Source: Avichristensenella sp031550535
GTDB taxonomy: Bacteria > Bacillota > Clostridia > Christensenellales > Aristaeellaceae
DNA length: 64,000 nt
NCBI GenBank assembly: GCA_031550535.1
Contig: JAVBOM010000007.1
Coordinates: forward strand, 65,640 to 129,639
Direction of reading: 5' to 3'
The notes under the pieces: model-generated
What the model was told of the DNA's origin: nothing
The model's database searches: none
The model's input: only the letters and a program-made list of their open reading frames with translations
Position numbers and translations under genes: made by a program
Part shown: positions 24,744 through 33,077 of the stretch, one piece after another
Numbering within the stretch: the stretch's first letter is position 1
Layout: each line of letters begins with the position of its first letter

Positions 24744-25301
24744 GTGTGCCTCTTCGGGTTCCGTCCGCCAGTAGATCCCGTGGTCGCGCTCCAGAAGCCC
24801 CTCGACGATCAACTCGCGCCGGAGCGTGCAGAAGTCGTCGTGAAACTCGCTGATGGCAAGGTTCACCTCCCGCTCCGGGTAGCGGATGCCGGGCGTGAAG
24901 ACCTTCGCGATTTCCTCCAGGATAATGCGCTTCTTTTTTCGCTGCGCGGGGATGACTTTGAGCTTGCCGTAGACGAAAAAGGAGTCGATGACCTTCTGCC
25001 GGTAGGCGCGCTCGCGTTGCCTCTGGTCGGCCTGCGCACCGTCGTCCGGCGCGAGCAGCGCGCGAAACGGCTGGTCCAGCAGCGCGCCGTTTAAGGTGTA
25101 GACGGTGTAGTACTGCTCCTTTTGCGCGGTGACAAGCCCGGCGGCCTCCATTTTTTTCAGGTGAAAGCTGGCTGTGGACGGGGAAAGCCCCAGGCGCTCC
25201 GCGATCAGCTCCACGTACATCGGCCCTTCCGAAAGCCCCGCCAGGATGGAGAGGCGGGACGCGTCCGCGAGGCATTTGAAGAGCTGCAGGTTATCGGCCA
25301 C
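24729..25301 (-). CDS. ArsR-family transcriptional regulator with DUF2087 tail
   Basis: 190 aa. Residues 1-75 are a winged helix (FKCLADASRLSILAGL, AERLGLSPSTASFHLKKMEA with recognition helix, AGLVTAQKEQYYTVYTL). The C-terminal part (KKKRIILEEIAKVFTPGIRY, PEREVNLAISEFHDDFCTLR, RRELIVEGLLERD) is DUF2087. There is no Cys metal site of the ArsR/SmtB kind. The start lies inside the preceding gene (11-nt overlap). It probably autoregulates through the palindromes over the operon promoter. Confidence 0.88.
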   Translation of the reverse strand: MADNLQLFKCLADASRLSILAGLSEGPMYVELIAERLGLSPSTASFHLKKMEAAGLVTAQKEQYYTVYTLNGALLDQPFRALLAPDDGAQADQRQRERAYRQKVIDSFFVYGKLKVIPAQRKKKRIILEEIAKVFTPGIRYPEREVNLAISEFHDDFCTLRRELIVEGLLERDHGIYWRTEPEEAHGAGE

Positions 25302-25647
25302 TGGGCGTTCCCTCCTTTCCGTAGGTGTTGTAGAGCGCCAGCACGTCGTCCAGCGCGGCCAGCTTGCAGTCCTCCACGGTCACACGGGTGAAGTCGCCGT
25401 TCGCCGCGGCCAACTGGCGGGCCGTGTGCCAGTTCTGCGGAATTCTGTCCAAATGCGCCTCGTATGCGGGCATGTCCGGAACACTGCCCAGCAATTGCAA
25501 AAAAAGGCAGTAGATGTTGCGCGCGGCTTTTTTGTGATTTGCCTCGTCCGTGCGGTTGGCGGTCTCCAGCGCGTCGATTTCCGTGCTGTGCGTCTGGATA
25601 CGCTTTTCCAGCGCCTCCGCATACCGGCTGTTGTTATCCTGTGGCAT
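25291..25647 (-). CDS. Small protein co-expressed with the ArsR regulator
   Basis: 118 aa, soluble, helical (SRYAEALEKRIQTHSTEIDA, NHKKAARNIYCLFLQLLG). No family recognised. The ATG at 25647 is preceded by AGGAGGGGAG. First gene of the operon; ArsR overlaps its end. It may be an effector or partner of the regulator, by position only. Confidence 0.7.
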   Translation of the reverse strand: MPQDNNSRYAEALEKRIQTHSTEIDALETANRTDEANHKKAARNIYCLFLQLLGSVPDMPAYEAHLDRIPQNWHTARQLAAANGDFTRVTVEDCKLAALDDVLALYNTYGKEGTPSGR

Positions 25648-25664
25648 CAAAACTCCCCTCCTGA

Positions 25665-25703
25665 TTTGATAGTATATTTATCAAAGTAGATTTTGTCAAT
25701 CTA
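25665..25703 (-). promoter_or_regulatory. ArsR-operon promoter with palindromic operators
   Basis: TTGACA (25699-25694), 17-nt spacer, TATACT (25676-25671). TTTGATA-N7-TATCAAA (25665-25685) covers the -10, and TAGATT-N5-AATCTA (25687-25703) covers the -35. Both are typical sites for a dimeric winged-helix repressor. Confidence 0.75.
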
Positions 25704-25785
25704 TTTCGATAGAATAGAGTCTGGCGGAGGGAAGGAAGATGCGGTTCCTGTGAAGAATGAATAAGAAAGATAAAGGGGGAGTTCC

Positions 25786-26487
25786 ATGGAGCAACCGAAG
25801 AAGAAACGCGATGCCAAGCAGATTCTCTCGTGGATTTTGTTTGCTTCGCTGCTGCTGTCGGCGGTGTATACGGTGGTCAAGCTCATCACCGCGCCAAGCG
25901 TGACGGAGGCGAGCGAGTTTGACATGCAGCGCAGCGACTATACGCTGATGCTCATCCAATGCCTGCTGGGCATTGTGGTGATGATGCTTCCTTCCGTGAT
26001 CGAGCGCAGATGGTCCGTGCCCATCCCAAATTTCATCTACATCATGTACTATATCTTCCTGTATTGCGCCGTGTTCCTGGGGGAAGTGTTTTCGTTCTAT
26101 TATCGCATCAAGCACTGGGATGTGATTCTGCACGCCTTTTCCGGCGCGATGCTCGGGGCGCTCGGCCTCATTCTGGTGAATATTTTAAACGACAACGAAC
26201 ATGTGCGCGTGGAGCTCAGCCCGTTCTTTGTGGCGCTGTTCGCGTTCTGTTTCGCGCTGGCCGCCGGGGCCATCTGGGAGATCTATGAGTTCACCTGCGA
26301 CGGGCTGATGCAGCTCAACATGCAGAAATACCTGTCGGACGCGGGCGAGGCGTTTGTCGGCCGGGAGGCGCTGATGGACACGATGGAGGACGTCATCACG
26401 GACGCTATCGCCGCGCTCGCCGTTTCGGTCGTCGGGTTCTTCTCCCTGCGCAAGGAGCAGCGAAGAAAGGAGCGGATAGAGCCGTGA
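25786..26487 (+). CDS. Integral membrane protein, DUF2238-like
   Basis: 233 aa with six helices. The motifs HWDVILHAFSGAMLGALG and GAIWEIYEFTCDG, followed by a DTMEDVITDAIAA segment, resemble the YjdF/DUF2238 membrane family; assignment is tentative. A short charged C-terminus overlaps the next gene by 4 nt, so it is coupled to the glycosyltransferase, suggesting a shared envelope-glycolipid function. Confidence 0.65.
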   Translation: MEQPKKKRDAKQILSWILFASLLLSAVYTVVKLITAPSVTEASEFDMQRSDYTLMLIQCLLGIVVMMLPSVIERRWSVPIPNFIYIMYYIFLYCAVFLGEVFSFYYRIKHWDVILHAFSGAMLGALGLILVNILNDNEHVRVELSPFFVALFAFCFALAAGAIWEIYEFTCDGLMQLNMQKYLSDAGEAFVGREALMDTMEDVITDAIAALAVSVVGFFSLRKEQRRKERIEP

Positions 26488-27692
26488 GAATTGGCCAGTA
26501 CTCCGACTCGTTCCTGCCCGTGGTCGACGGTGTGGGACGGGTAGTGTTCAGCTATGCGGAAACGCTGGGACGGATGGGACACAAGAGCTACGCGTTCGCG
26601 CCGATGGCGGATATGGGGTACCTGGGGGACTATCACTTTCAGGTGGTGGACTACAACACCATGCAAATGCCCGGAAAGCTGCCCTACCGGGTGGGCGTGC
26701 CGCAGCTTGACGCGCGCTTTGAGAAGCGCATGCGGCAGATTCCGCTGGACATCGTGCACGTGCATTCGCCGTTCATGCTGGGGCACACGGGCCTGCGGCT
26801 CGCGAAGAAGCGCGGCATCCCGGCCGTGGGCACGTTTCATTCCAAATACTACGACGACTTCGCCCAGGTGCTGAAGCTCGATTCCCTGGCGCGGATCGGT
26901 GTCAAGCAGGTGGTTGATTTTTTCGAGCAGTGCGATGAGGTCTGGGCCGTGAACGAGGCCAGCGGGCGCACGCTGACGGAATACGGCTACCGGGGCGAAA
27001 TCATCACGATGCCAAACGGCACGGACGTGCGCTGCCTGGACGAGAGCGTGCTGCCGGAGCTCCGCGCACGCTTCGGGCTTGCGGACGGGCGGCCCGCGCT
27101 GCTGTTCGTGGGCCAGATGAACTGGAAAAAGAACATCCGCCGCGTGCTGGAGGCGGCGAAGCTGCTGAAGGAGGAGGGCGCGAAGCATCGCCTGCTGCTG
27201 GCGGGCCAGGGCGTCCACCGGGACGAGATTGACGAGGCGGCGCGCGCCATGGGCCTTGCGGAGGGCGTCGTGTTCACGGGGCACATCGGCTCCACGCGGG
27301 AGCTGGACGGGCTGTACGCGCTGTCGAAGCTCCTGGTGTTTCCGTCGCTGTACGACAACGCGCCGATGGTGGTGCGCGAGGCCGCCGCCATGGGCACGCC
27401 CGCCGTGCTGATCGCGGGCAGCAACGCGGCCGAGGGTGTGACGGACGGCGTGAATGGGCTGACCTGCGCGGACGACGCGGCATCGCTCGCGGGCGCGATC
27501 CGGCGGGGGCTTGCGGACGAGGCGGCGCGGCAGCGGATGGGGCAGGCCGCACGGGAGACGATCCCGGTGGTGTGGCCGGAAATTATGGAGTGTGCCGCCG
27601 CGCGCTATCAGGCGCTGGTGGAGGCGAAAGAGCCCGCCCAGGCGCAGCGCCGGCGTGTGGCACGGAAGCGCGGACAGGATTTGCCACAGTGA
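26484..27692 (+). CDS. Family 4 glycosyltransferase
   Basis: 402 aa GT-B enzyme. N-domain: MRIGQYSDSFLPVVDGVGRV, DIVHVHSPFMLGHTGLRLAK, VGTFHSKYYDDF. C-domain: ALLFVGQMNWKKNIRRVLEA, the nucleotide-sugar site FPSLYDNAPMVVREAAAMG with the conserved E-x7-E type motif, and NAAEGVTDGVNGL. Like diacylglycerol glucosyl- or mannosyltransferases of Gram-positive glycolipid synthesis. GTG start overlapping the upstream stop; AAAGGAG 11 nt upstream. Confidence 0.88.
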   Translation: MRIGQYSDSFLPVVDGVGRVVFSYAETLGRMGHKSYAFAPMADMGYLGDYHFQVVDYNTMQMPGKLPYRVGVPQLDARFEKRMRQIPLDIVHVHSPFMLGHTGLRLAKKRGIPAVGTFHSKYYDDFAQVLKLDSLARIGVKQVVDFFEQCDEVWAVNEASGRTLTEYGYRGEIITMPNGTDVRCLDESVLPELRARFGLADGRPALLFVGQMNWKKNIRRVLEAAKLLKEEGAKHRLLLAGQGVHRDEIDEAARAMGLAEGVVFTGHIGSTRELDGLYALSKLLVFPSLYDNAPMVVREAAAMGTPAVLIAGSNAAEGVTDGVNGLTCADDAASLAGAIRRGLADEAARQRMGQAARETIPVVWPEIMECAAARYQALVEAKEPAQAQRRRVARKRGQDLPQ

Positions 27693-27710
27693 GATAGGAC
27701 AAAAATACAG

Positions 27711-27751
27711 CGCCGCCGTGACGAACAGTGTTTGTCCCGGCGGCATGTTTA
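27711..27751 (+). terminator. Terminator after the glycosyltransferase
   Basis: CGCCGCCG and CCGGCGGC pair around an inner stem, followed by ATGTTTAT. It opens the 411-bp gap 27693-28103, which contains repeats but no credible gene. Confidence 0.55.
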
Positions 27752-27872
27752 TGGCATTCTCTGGTAAACTGAAAAATGGGCGAAGCATCTTGAGCGTGGG
27801 GCGCATGCGGACGGCAAGCGGCCTCTACGGCGAGATGGCGAGCGGAGGTATGACGTGGCTGGCCGGATGGCT

Positions 27873-27899
27873 GTAGGGGCGCGCATCGCGCGTCCGCCT
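27873..27899. repeat. Family F palindromic repeat, copy 2
   Basis: GTAGGGGCGCGCATCGCGCG then TCCGCC, almost identical to 11164-11193. Confidence 0.65.
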
Positions 27900-27910
27900 G
27901 GGACGAGTTC

Positions 27911-28066
27911 GTGCATTTCTCTCAAACATAGTATACGTCTTTGCGGATCTTTTGCCGTCTCGCGTTGTCTCGTCCACTCTAGCTCTGCTACGCCTCGTTC
28001 CCTCGACGTAGCGAGACGACAAAATCTTTCGCGAATCCATACGCTATGTTTTCGGAAATCGCGCTC
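27911..28066. mobile_element. 156-bp inverted-repeat element (family B), copy 1
   Basis: Ends are imperfect inverted repeats of about 45 bp: CATTTCTCTCAAACATAG... against CTATGTTTTCGGAAATCG, continuing to GCCGTCTCG against CGAGACGAC. It aligns along its full length with 35975-36130 at roughly 85% identity by eye. There is no transposase, so it behaves like a MITE or a long structured RNA hairpin. Confidence 0.75.
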
Positions 28067-28103
28067 GCCGCGCGCCATCGGCAAGATAAGAACGAAATCG
28101 GCG

Positions 28104-28664
28104 CTATCCCTTCGCGGGCTTTTTTCGCAATTTGAGCGGGACGTTCAGTTCCTTCGCCACGGCCTCCAAGAGGCGCACGGCCGCCGCGGCCTTTTCCTTG
28201 ATAGGAGCATCCGGGCTGATTTCGCGCTGCAGCCGTTCCAGCGCGCCTCTCGCGTCGTCCAGCGGCAGCAGGTTCACCGCCGCGCAGAAGAAGCTCTTGC
28301 GCCTGCCGTCGTTGTAGCGCGACAGCAACTCGCGGAGGATGTCCACCTTCGCGCGCTGCTCGGCGTGGTACGCGTCCAGCCCGATCCTTTGCGCCTTTTC
28401 GATATCCGCGAACTGGTTTCTGTGCGTGATGAAGGAATCGCTCTCATCCGCGCCGACGTACCTTTCGCAGGGGAATTCATCGCATAGGTGGCAATACGCG
28501 ATTTCGCCGTGCCGCCCCGCGCAGGTGAGGATGCCGCACGCGTGGCAGCCAGCCTCGCCGCAGCCGGGGCATTTCGACGCGGCGTCCGTGTTGTGCATCG
28601 GGCACAGGCCGCAGTTCAGGCCGCAGAGGGAGAACAAGGGATCATGCCGCAGGGCGTCGCTCAT
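28104..28664 (-). CDS. DUF3795 Cys-rich protein
   Basis: 186 aa. The N-terminus is a dense Cys cluster (LCGLNCGLCPMHN, KCPGCGEAGCHACGILTCAG, YCHLCDEFPCERY), typical of DUF3795 proteins and probably binding zinc. The remainder is helical (LRELLSRYNDGRRKSFFCAA). The start ATG 28664 has AGAGGA upstream. Function unknown; it follows fprA by 26 bp and may share its transcript. Confidence 0.82.
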   Translation of the reverse strand: MSDALRHDPLFSLCGLNCGLCPMHNTDAASKCPGCGEAGCHACGILTCAGRHGEIAYCHLCDEFPCERYVGADESDSFITHRNQFADIEKAQRIGLDAYHAEQRAKVDILRELLSRYNDGRRKSFFCAAVNLLPLDDARGALERLQREISPDAPIKEKAAAAVRLLEAVAKELNVPLKLRKKPAKG

Positions 28665-28690
28665 GGTGTGTTTCCTCTTTCGGATGTGTT

Positions 28691-29884
28691 TTACAGCGCC
28701 TCCGCGAAAGCCTCCCCGTACGCCCGCGCGGCCCGCAAATCCTCCTCCGTGGGCTTGAACCGCACGCGGAAGCCGTCGCCCTCCACCTTGATCCCGATCT
28801 GCCGCAGGCGCGCGACCAGGTTCGGCACGCCCTCCCCGGTCCAGCCGTAGCTGCCGAACGCGCCACCGCGCTTGCCGCCGTACACGGGCGGGGGCATGTG
28901 CGCCGTCAGGGCCATGATGGGCGCGAGCGCGTCGCCCAGGATGGTGGGCGTGCCAAAGAGAATGCCGTCCGCGCCGGCCATGTCCGCGAGCACATCCGCC
29001 GCGTCCGCCTGGGTCATGTCGTACAGCCGCACGTCGATATCGCCCGCGCCCCGGATGCCCTCCGCGACGGCGCCGGCTAGCGAGGCGGTGTAGCCGTAGG
29101 CGCTGACATACGGGATCACGACGCTCTTTTTCGTTTTCGCGGGCGGTTCGCACCAGGACTGATACAGGGCGAGCAGCTCCGGGATGTGGCTGTCGAGCAC
29201 GGGGCCGTGGCCGGTGCAGATCATCGCAAGCGGCAGGTCCCGGACGCGGTCCAGCGCCCTCTGCACGAACGGCCGCTTGAACGGGCCGAGGATGTTGTCA
29301 AAGTAGTACTTCGCGGCGCTGAGGTAGCCGTCGACGTTCGTCACGGCGCTGCGGAGCACGGAAGGGTGCGCGTAGTGCGCCCCAAACGCGTCGCAGGTGA
29401 CGAGCGTTTGGTCCTCCTCAACGTAGGTGAACATGGTGTCGGGCCAGTGCAGGTTCGGCAAGGCGAAAAAGCGGAGCGTCTTGTCCCCCAGGGACAGCGT
29501 ATCGTTGTCCTTGACGATCAGGGAGGGGAATTTGCGGTTGACGATCTGCTCCAGGAACCCGATGGCCGCGCGCGTGCCCACGACAGTGAGGCCGGGGTTC
29601 GCGTCCAGCAGGCGCTCCACGCTGCCGGCGTGGTCCGGCTCCGTATGGCTGACGATGAGATAATCGGCCTTGCCGGTCCCTCCAAGATCGTTCAGCGCCT
29701 CAAAGTATCCATCCGCGAAGCCCGCCTTGACCGTTTCAAACAGCGCGGTCTTTTCCGATCCGCGCAGAAAATACGCGTTGTACGTGGTGCCAAACTCCGT
29801 CCGCATGATGATGTCAAAGATGCGCAGGTCCGGGTCCAGCGCGCCGATCCAGTAGAGATCCTTCTGTAGCTGTAGTGTTTTCAT
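28691..29884 (-). CDS. fprA: Flavodiiron protein (FprA-type oxygen/NO reductase)
   Basis: 397 aa. N-terminal metallo-beta-lactamase-fold diiron domain with ligands in SHTEPDHAGSV (H-x-E-x-D-H), NLHWPDTMFTY, VTCDAFGAHY and CTGHGPVLDSH. The C-terminal flavodoxin domain (VSAYGYTASLAGAVAEGI, FGTPTILGDALAPIM, GSYGWTGEGV) carries FMN. It reduces O2 or NO to water or N2O, protecting anaerobes, using electrons from rubredoxin; a rubredoxin-reductase fusion lies 5 kb away. The mRNA leader contains a family A element. Confidence 0.94.
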   Translation of the reverse strand: MKTLQLQKDLYWIGALDPDLRIFDIIMRTEFGTTYNAYFLRGSEKTALFETVKAGFADGYFEALNDLGGTGKADYLIVSHTEPDHAGSVERLLDANPGLTVVGTRAAIGFLEQIVNRKFPSLIVKDNDTLSLGDKTLRFFALPNLHWPDTMFTYVEEDQTLVTCDAFGAHYAHPSVLRSAVTNVDGYLSAAKYYFDNILGPFKRPFVQRALDRVRDLPLAMICTGHGPVLDSHIPELLALYQSWCEPPAKTKKSVVIPYVSAYGYTASLAGAVAEGIRGAGDIDVRLYDMTQADAADVLADMAGADGILFGTPTILGDALAPIMALTAHMPPPVYGGKRGGAFGSYGWTGEGVPNLVARLRQIGIKVEGDGFRVRFKPTEEDLRAARAYGEAFAEAL

Positions 29885-29911
29885 CTTTATTCTCCCGCTT
29901 CTTACTATGCT

Positions 29912-29971
29912 GGCGGCGCTGATTTGAAAAATCGGGCGCCATAGGAGGATTCCGCCAGGAATCCTTGCCTC
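29912..29971 (+). repeat. Family A element in the fprA leader
   Basis: Left hairpin GGCGCTGATTT, loop GAA, AAATCGGGCGCC; joint ATAGG; right hairpin AGGATTCC, loop GCCA, GGAATCCT. It lies between the fprA -10 box and its ribosome binding site, antisense to the mRNA. Confidence 0.88.
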
Positions 29972-30002
29972 TGATTCGCGTCAATCATCACGGCTGTTAC
30001 AT

Positions 30003-30008
30003 AGTATA
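30003..30008 (-). promoter_or_regulatory. Putative -10 box of fprA
   Basis: TATACT on the minus strand, giving a leader of about 110 nt. The -35 is poor. Confidence 0.4.
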
Positions 30009-30100
30009 CCGTACTTCCGTGGCAAAATAAACAGCCTTGCGGTTTTTAACCGGAAAACGCGGAAGTGGATCGCCCGGGGCGACATTCCCGCCCGGTTCGC

Positions 30101-30129
30101 TTGACACGCTTTGGTGGGATTTGTTACCT
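30101..30129 (+). promoter_or_regulatory. Putative promoter of the P-type ATPase
   Basis: TTGACA at 30101-30106, 17-nt spacer, and a weak -10 TTACCT. Confidence 0.45.
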
Positions 30130-30204
30130 TAAATTGATTAGGGAAAGGGCGCGCAATCGCCCGGACAAAACAAGACCGGAAAAGATCAGGAGGGAACAAG
30201 CGGC

Positions 30205-32874
30205 ATGGAGTTCTATACCGAGGACGCGCAATCGGTTCTTCGGAAGGCGGGCAGCGGGCCAGACGGCCTGTCCGCGGAGGCGGCGCGGGAGCGCCTTGTA
30301 AAAGACGGACCGAACAAGCTGCGGGAGGCCGAGCGGGTCAGCCTCCTGTCCCGCTTCGTAAAGCAGCTTGCCGACCCGATGATTGTGATTCTGCTGGCGG
30401 CGGCGGCGGTGTCGGCCGTCACGGCCATCTACGCCGGGGAATCGCTCGCGGATGTCATCATCATCCTGGCCGTGGTGCTGATTAACGCGGTGCTCGGCGT
30501 CTACCAGGAGAACAAGGCGGAGAAGGCCATCGAGGCGCTGGCCGGGATGATGGCCCCGCAGAGCAAGGTGATCCGCGAGGGTCACTTGGTGATGGTGGAC
30601 AGCGTGAACCTGGTCGTGGGCGATGTGCTGGCCCTGGAGGCGGGCGACGCCGTGCCCGCGGACGCGCGCGTGTTCGAGAGCGCGAGCCTGCAGGTGGAGG
30701 AAGCCGCGCTGACGGGCGAATCCGCGCCGGTGAGCAAGTTCATTGACGCGCTGGGCGCGGGGGAGCACGATAGCCATGACGGCCACGACGTACCCTTAGG
30801 CGACCGCAAGAACATGGTCTACATGGGCGGCACGGTGGTCTACGGGCGTGGCCGCGCCGTGGTAACCGCCACCGGCATGCAGACCGAGATGGGCAAGATC
30901 GCCGGGGCGCTGGCCGAGGCGAAGGAGCAGCAGACGCCCCTGCAGCGCAAGCTCGCGCAGCTCAGCAAAATTCTCAGCTTCGTGGTGCTGGGCATCTGCG
31001 CGTTCATTTTCGCTTTCACGCTCGTCCGCACGGGCAACTTCTCCGGCGACGCGATCCTGGAAACGTTCATGGTTGCGGTAAGCCTCGCTGTGGCGGCCAT
31101 CCCGGAAGGGCTGGCGGCGGTGGTGACCATCGTGCTGTCCATCGGCGTGACGAAGATGTCCAGGCGGAACGCCGTGATCCGGCGGCTCACCGCCGTGGAG
31201 ACGCTCGGCTGCGCGCAGATCATCTGCTCGGACAAGACGGGCACGCTGACCCAGAACAAAATGACCGTGGTGGAGCACTGGGGCGAGGACGAGGGGCGGC
31301 TGGCGCGGGCGCTGGCGCTGTGCACGGACGCTGAATGGGACGGCAAGGAGGCCGTGGGCGAGCCGACCGAGGCCGCGCTGGTGACATACGCCGCGAAGCT
31401 CAACATGCCCAAGGGCGCGCTGGAGGCCGAAGCGCCGCGCGTCGGGGAAGCGCCGTTTGACTCCATGCGCAAGATGATGACGACGCTCCACCGGGAGAAG
31501 GACGGCGGGATCGTCCAATGCACGAAGGGCGCGCCGGACGAGGTGCTCGCGCGGTGCGACGCGCTGCTGGAAAACGGGCAGGCGGTGCCGATGACGGACG
31601 AGCGCCGCGCGCGCGTGCTCGCCGCGAACAAGGCGATGGCCGACCGGGCGCTGCGTGTGCTCGCGGCGGCGACAAAGGTACACGCGGACCTGCCGGGCGA
31701 TACGTCGCCCGAGACGCTGGAAACGGGCCTCACGTTCGTCGGCATGGCCGGGATGATCGACCCGGTGCGGCCAGAGGTGAAGGCGGCCATTGAGGAATGC
31801 GGCCGCGCGGGCATCCGGCCCATCATGATCACCGGCGACCACAAGGACACGGCGGTCGCCATCGGCAGGGAGCTGGGGATGATCCGGGACGCGTCCGAGG
31901 CGATCACCGGCGCGGAGCTGGGCCGGATGGGCGACGAGGAGTTTGCCCGGCGCATCGGGGAGTTCTCCGTCTACGCGCGCGTGCAGCCGGAGCACAAGGT
32001 GCGGATTGTGGAGGGCTGGCAGACGAAGGGCAAGATCGTGGCCATGACCGGCGACGGCGTGAACGACGCGCCGTCCATCAAGCGCGCGGACATCGGCGTG
32101 GGCATGGGCATCACGGGCACGGACGTGACGAAAAACGTCGCGGACATGGTGCTCGCGGACGATAACTTCGCCACGATCGTCAAGGCTGTGGAGGAAGGCC
32201 GCCGCATTTACGACAACATACGGAAGGCCATCCAGTACCTGCTGGCGTCGAACCTCAGCGAGGTGCTTTCGATTTTCACCGCGACGCTGCTCGGCTTCAC
32301 GATCCTGAAACCCGTGCACATCCTCTGGATCAACCTGATTACGGACACATTCCCCGCGCTGGCGCTGGGCATGGAGCCCGCCGAACGGGACCTGATGAGC
32401 CGCCCGCCGCGCGACCCCGGCGAGGGGATTTTCGCGGGCGGACTGGGCTTTGGCGTGGCGTACCAGGGCGTGCTGGTGACGATTGTGACGCTGGCGGCGT
32501 ACTTCATCGGGCACTACATGGAAGCCGGTGTATGGGAAATCGCGGCCAGCGCGGACGGCATCACCATGGCGTTCCTCACGCTGTCGATGGCGGAGGTGTT
32601 CCACGGGTACAATATGCGCTCGCAGACCGGGTCGCTGTTCACGATGAAATCGCACAACAAGTCGCTGTGGCTGGCGATGGCCGCGTCATTCCTGCTGACG
32701 GCGGGCGTGGTCTTCGTACCGCCGCTGGCGCGCGCGTTCTCGTTCGAGCCGATCTCCGTGGCGGAATACCTGGTCGCCATGGCGCTGGCGCTGACGGTGA
32801 TCCCGGTGGTGGAACTGGTGAAGGCGGCGCAGCGGGCTTCGATGAGGCGGAAGGAAGGGGCCGCGCGGCGGTAA
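30205..32874 (+). CDS. P-type (IIA, Ca2+-type) cation ATPase
   Basis: 889 aa. Order: cation ATPase N-domain (LVKDGPNKLREAERVSLL), M1-M2, actuator loop with LTGESAPVSK, M4 site AAIPEGLAAVVTIV, phosphorylation motif CSDKTGTLTQNKM, hinge VAMTGDGVNDAPSIKRADIG, M5-M6 with SNLSEVLSIF and LWINLITDTFPALALGMEP. PEGL plus N-L-x-T-D are the type IIA calcium-site residues. An acidic, His-containing insert (GEHDSHDGHD) in the actuator loop is unusual. AGGAGGGA precedes the ATG. Predicted Ca2+ (or Mn2+) efflux. Confidence 0.93.
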   Translation: MEFYTEDAQSVLRKAGSGPDGLSAEAARERLVKDGPNKLREAERVSLLSRFVKQLADPMIVILLAAAAVSAVTAIYAGESLADVIIILAVVLINAVLGVYQENKAEKAIEALAGMMAPQSKVIREGHLVMVDSVNLVVGDVLALEAGDAVPADARVFESASLQVEEAALTGESAPVSKFIDALGAGEHDSHDGHDVPLGDRKNMVYMGGTVVYGRGRAVVTATGMQTEMGKIAGALAEAKEQQTPLQRKLAQLSKILSFVVLGICAFIFAFTLVRTGNFSGDAILETFMVAVSLAVAAIPEGLAAVVTIVLSIGVTKMSRRNAVIRRLTAVETLGCAQIICSDKTGTLTQNKMTVVEHWGEDEGRLARALALCTDAEWDGKEAVGEPTEAALVTYAAKLNMPKGALEAEAPRVGEAPFDSMRKMMTTLHREKDGGIVQCTKGAPDEVLARCDALLENGQAVPMTDERRARVLAANKAMADRALRVLAAATKVHADLPGDTSPETLETGLTFVGMAGMIDPVRPEVKAAIEECGRAGIRPIMITGDHKDTAVAIGRELGMIRDASEAITGAELGRMGDEEFARRIGEFSVYARVQPEHKVRIVEGWQTKGKIVAMTGDGVNDAPSIKRADIGVGMGITGTDVTKNVADMVLADDNFATIVKAVEEGRRIYDNIRKAIQYLLASNLSEVLSIFTATLLGFTILKPVHILWINLITDTFPALALGMEPAERDLMSRPPRDPGEGIFAGGLGFGVAYQGVLVTIVTLAAYFIGHYMEAGVWEIAASADGITMAFLTLSMAEVFHGYNMRSQTGSLFTMKSHNKSLWLAMAASFLLTAGVVFVPPLARAFSFEPISVAEYLVAMALALTVIPVVELVKAAQRASMRRKEGAARR

Positions 32875-32885
32875 GGGCTGGTGCG

Positions 32886-32916
32886 AAAAGAGGATTCCGC
32901 CAGGAGTCCTCTTTTT
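32886..32916 (+). terminator. ATPase terminator built from a family A hairpin
   Basis: AAAAGAGGATTCC, loop GCCA, GGAGTCCTCTTTTT. The stem and loop match the right hairpin of family A but are flanked by A and T tracts, making a functional intrinsic terminator. Confidence 0.8.
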
Positions 32917-32927
32917 GCGTCCCGGGA

Positions 32928-32986
32928 CGGCGGCGCTGATTTGAAAAATCGGGCGCCATAAAAGGATTCCGCAAGGAATCCTTACT
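32928..32986 (+). repeat. Family A element
   Basis: Complete copy 12 bp downstream of the terminator: GGCGCTGATTT, GAA, AAATCGGGCGCC, ATAAA, AGGATTCC, GCAA, GGAATCCT. Confidence 0.9.
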
Positions 32987-33023
32987 TTCTGTGCAAATTG
33001 CACGCCCCTGCCGCTTGCGGCTG

Positions 33024-33032
33024 TGCTACAAT
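33024..33032 (+). promoter_or_regulatory. Extended -10 promoter
   Basis: TGCTACAAT, 46 nt before the next start codon; no clear -35. Confidence 0.4.
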
Positions 33033-33077
33033 CGGCGGCATAAGAGCCAACAGGCATTTGAAAAGGAGGCGTCCCCA

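Noticed and set aside
27749..28084. Open frame on the minus strand of about 111 codons
   Set aside because: Most of it is the family B inverted-repeat element; open length follows from base composition. The peptide shared with 35923-36174 is noted as a finding but not called a gene.
29912..29971. Reading all family A elements as intrinsic terminators
   Set aside because: Only the 32886-32916 hairpin has a T tract. The others lack one on either strand and several sit just upstream of, or inside, genes that need to be expressed.
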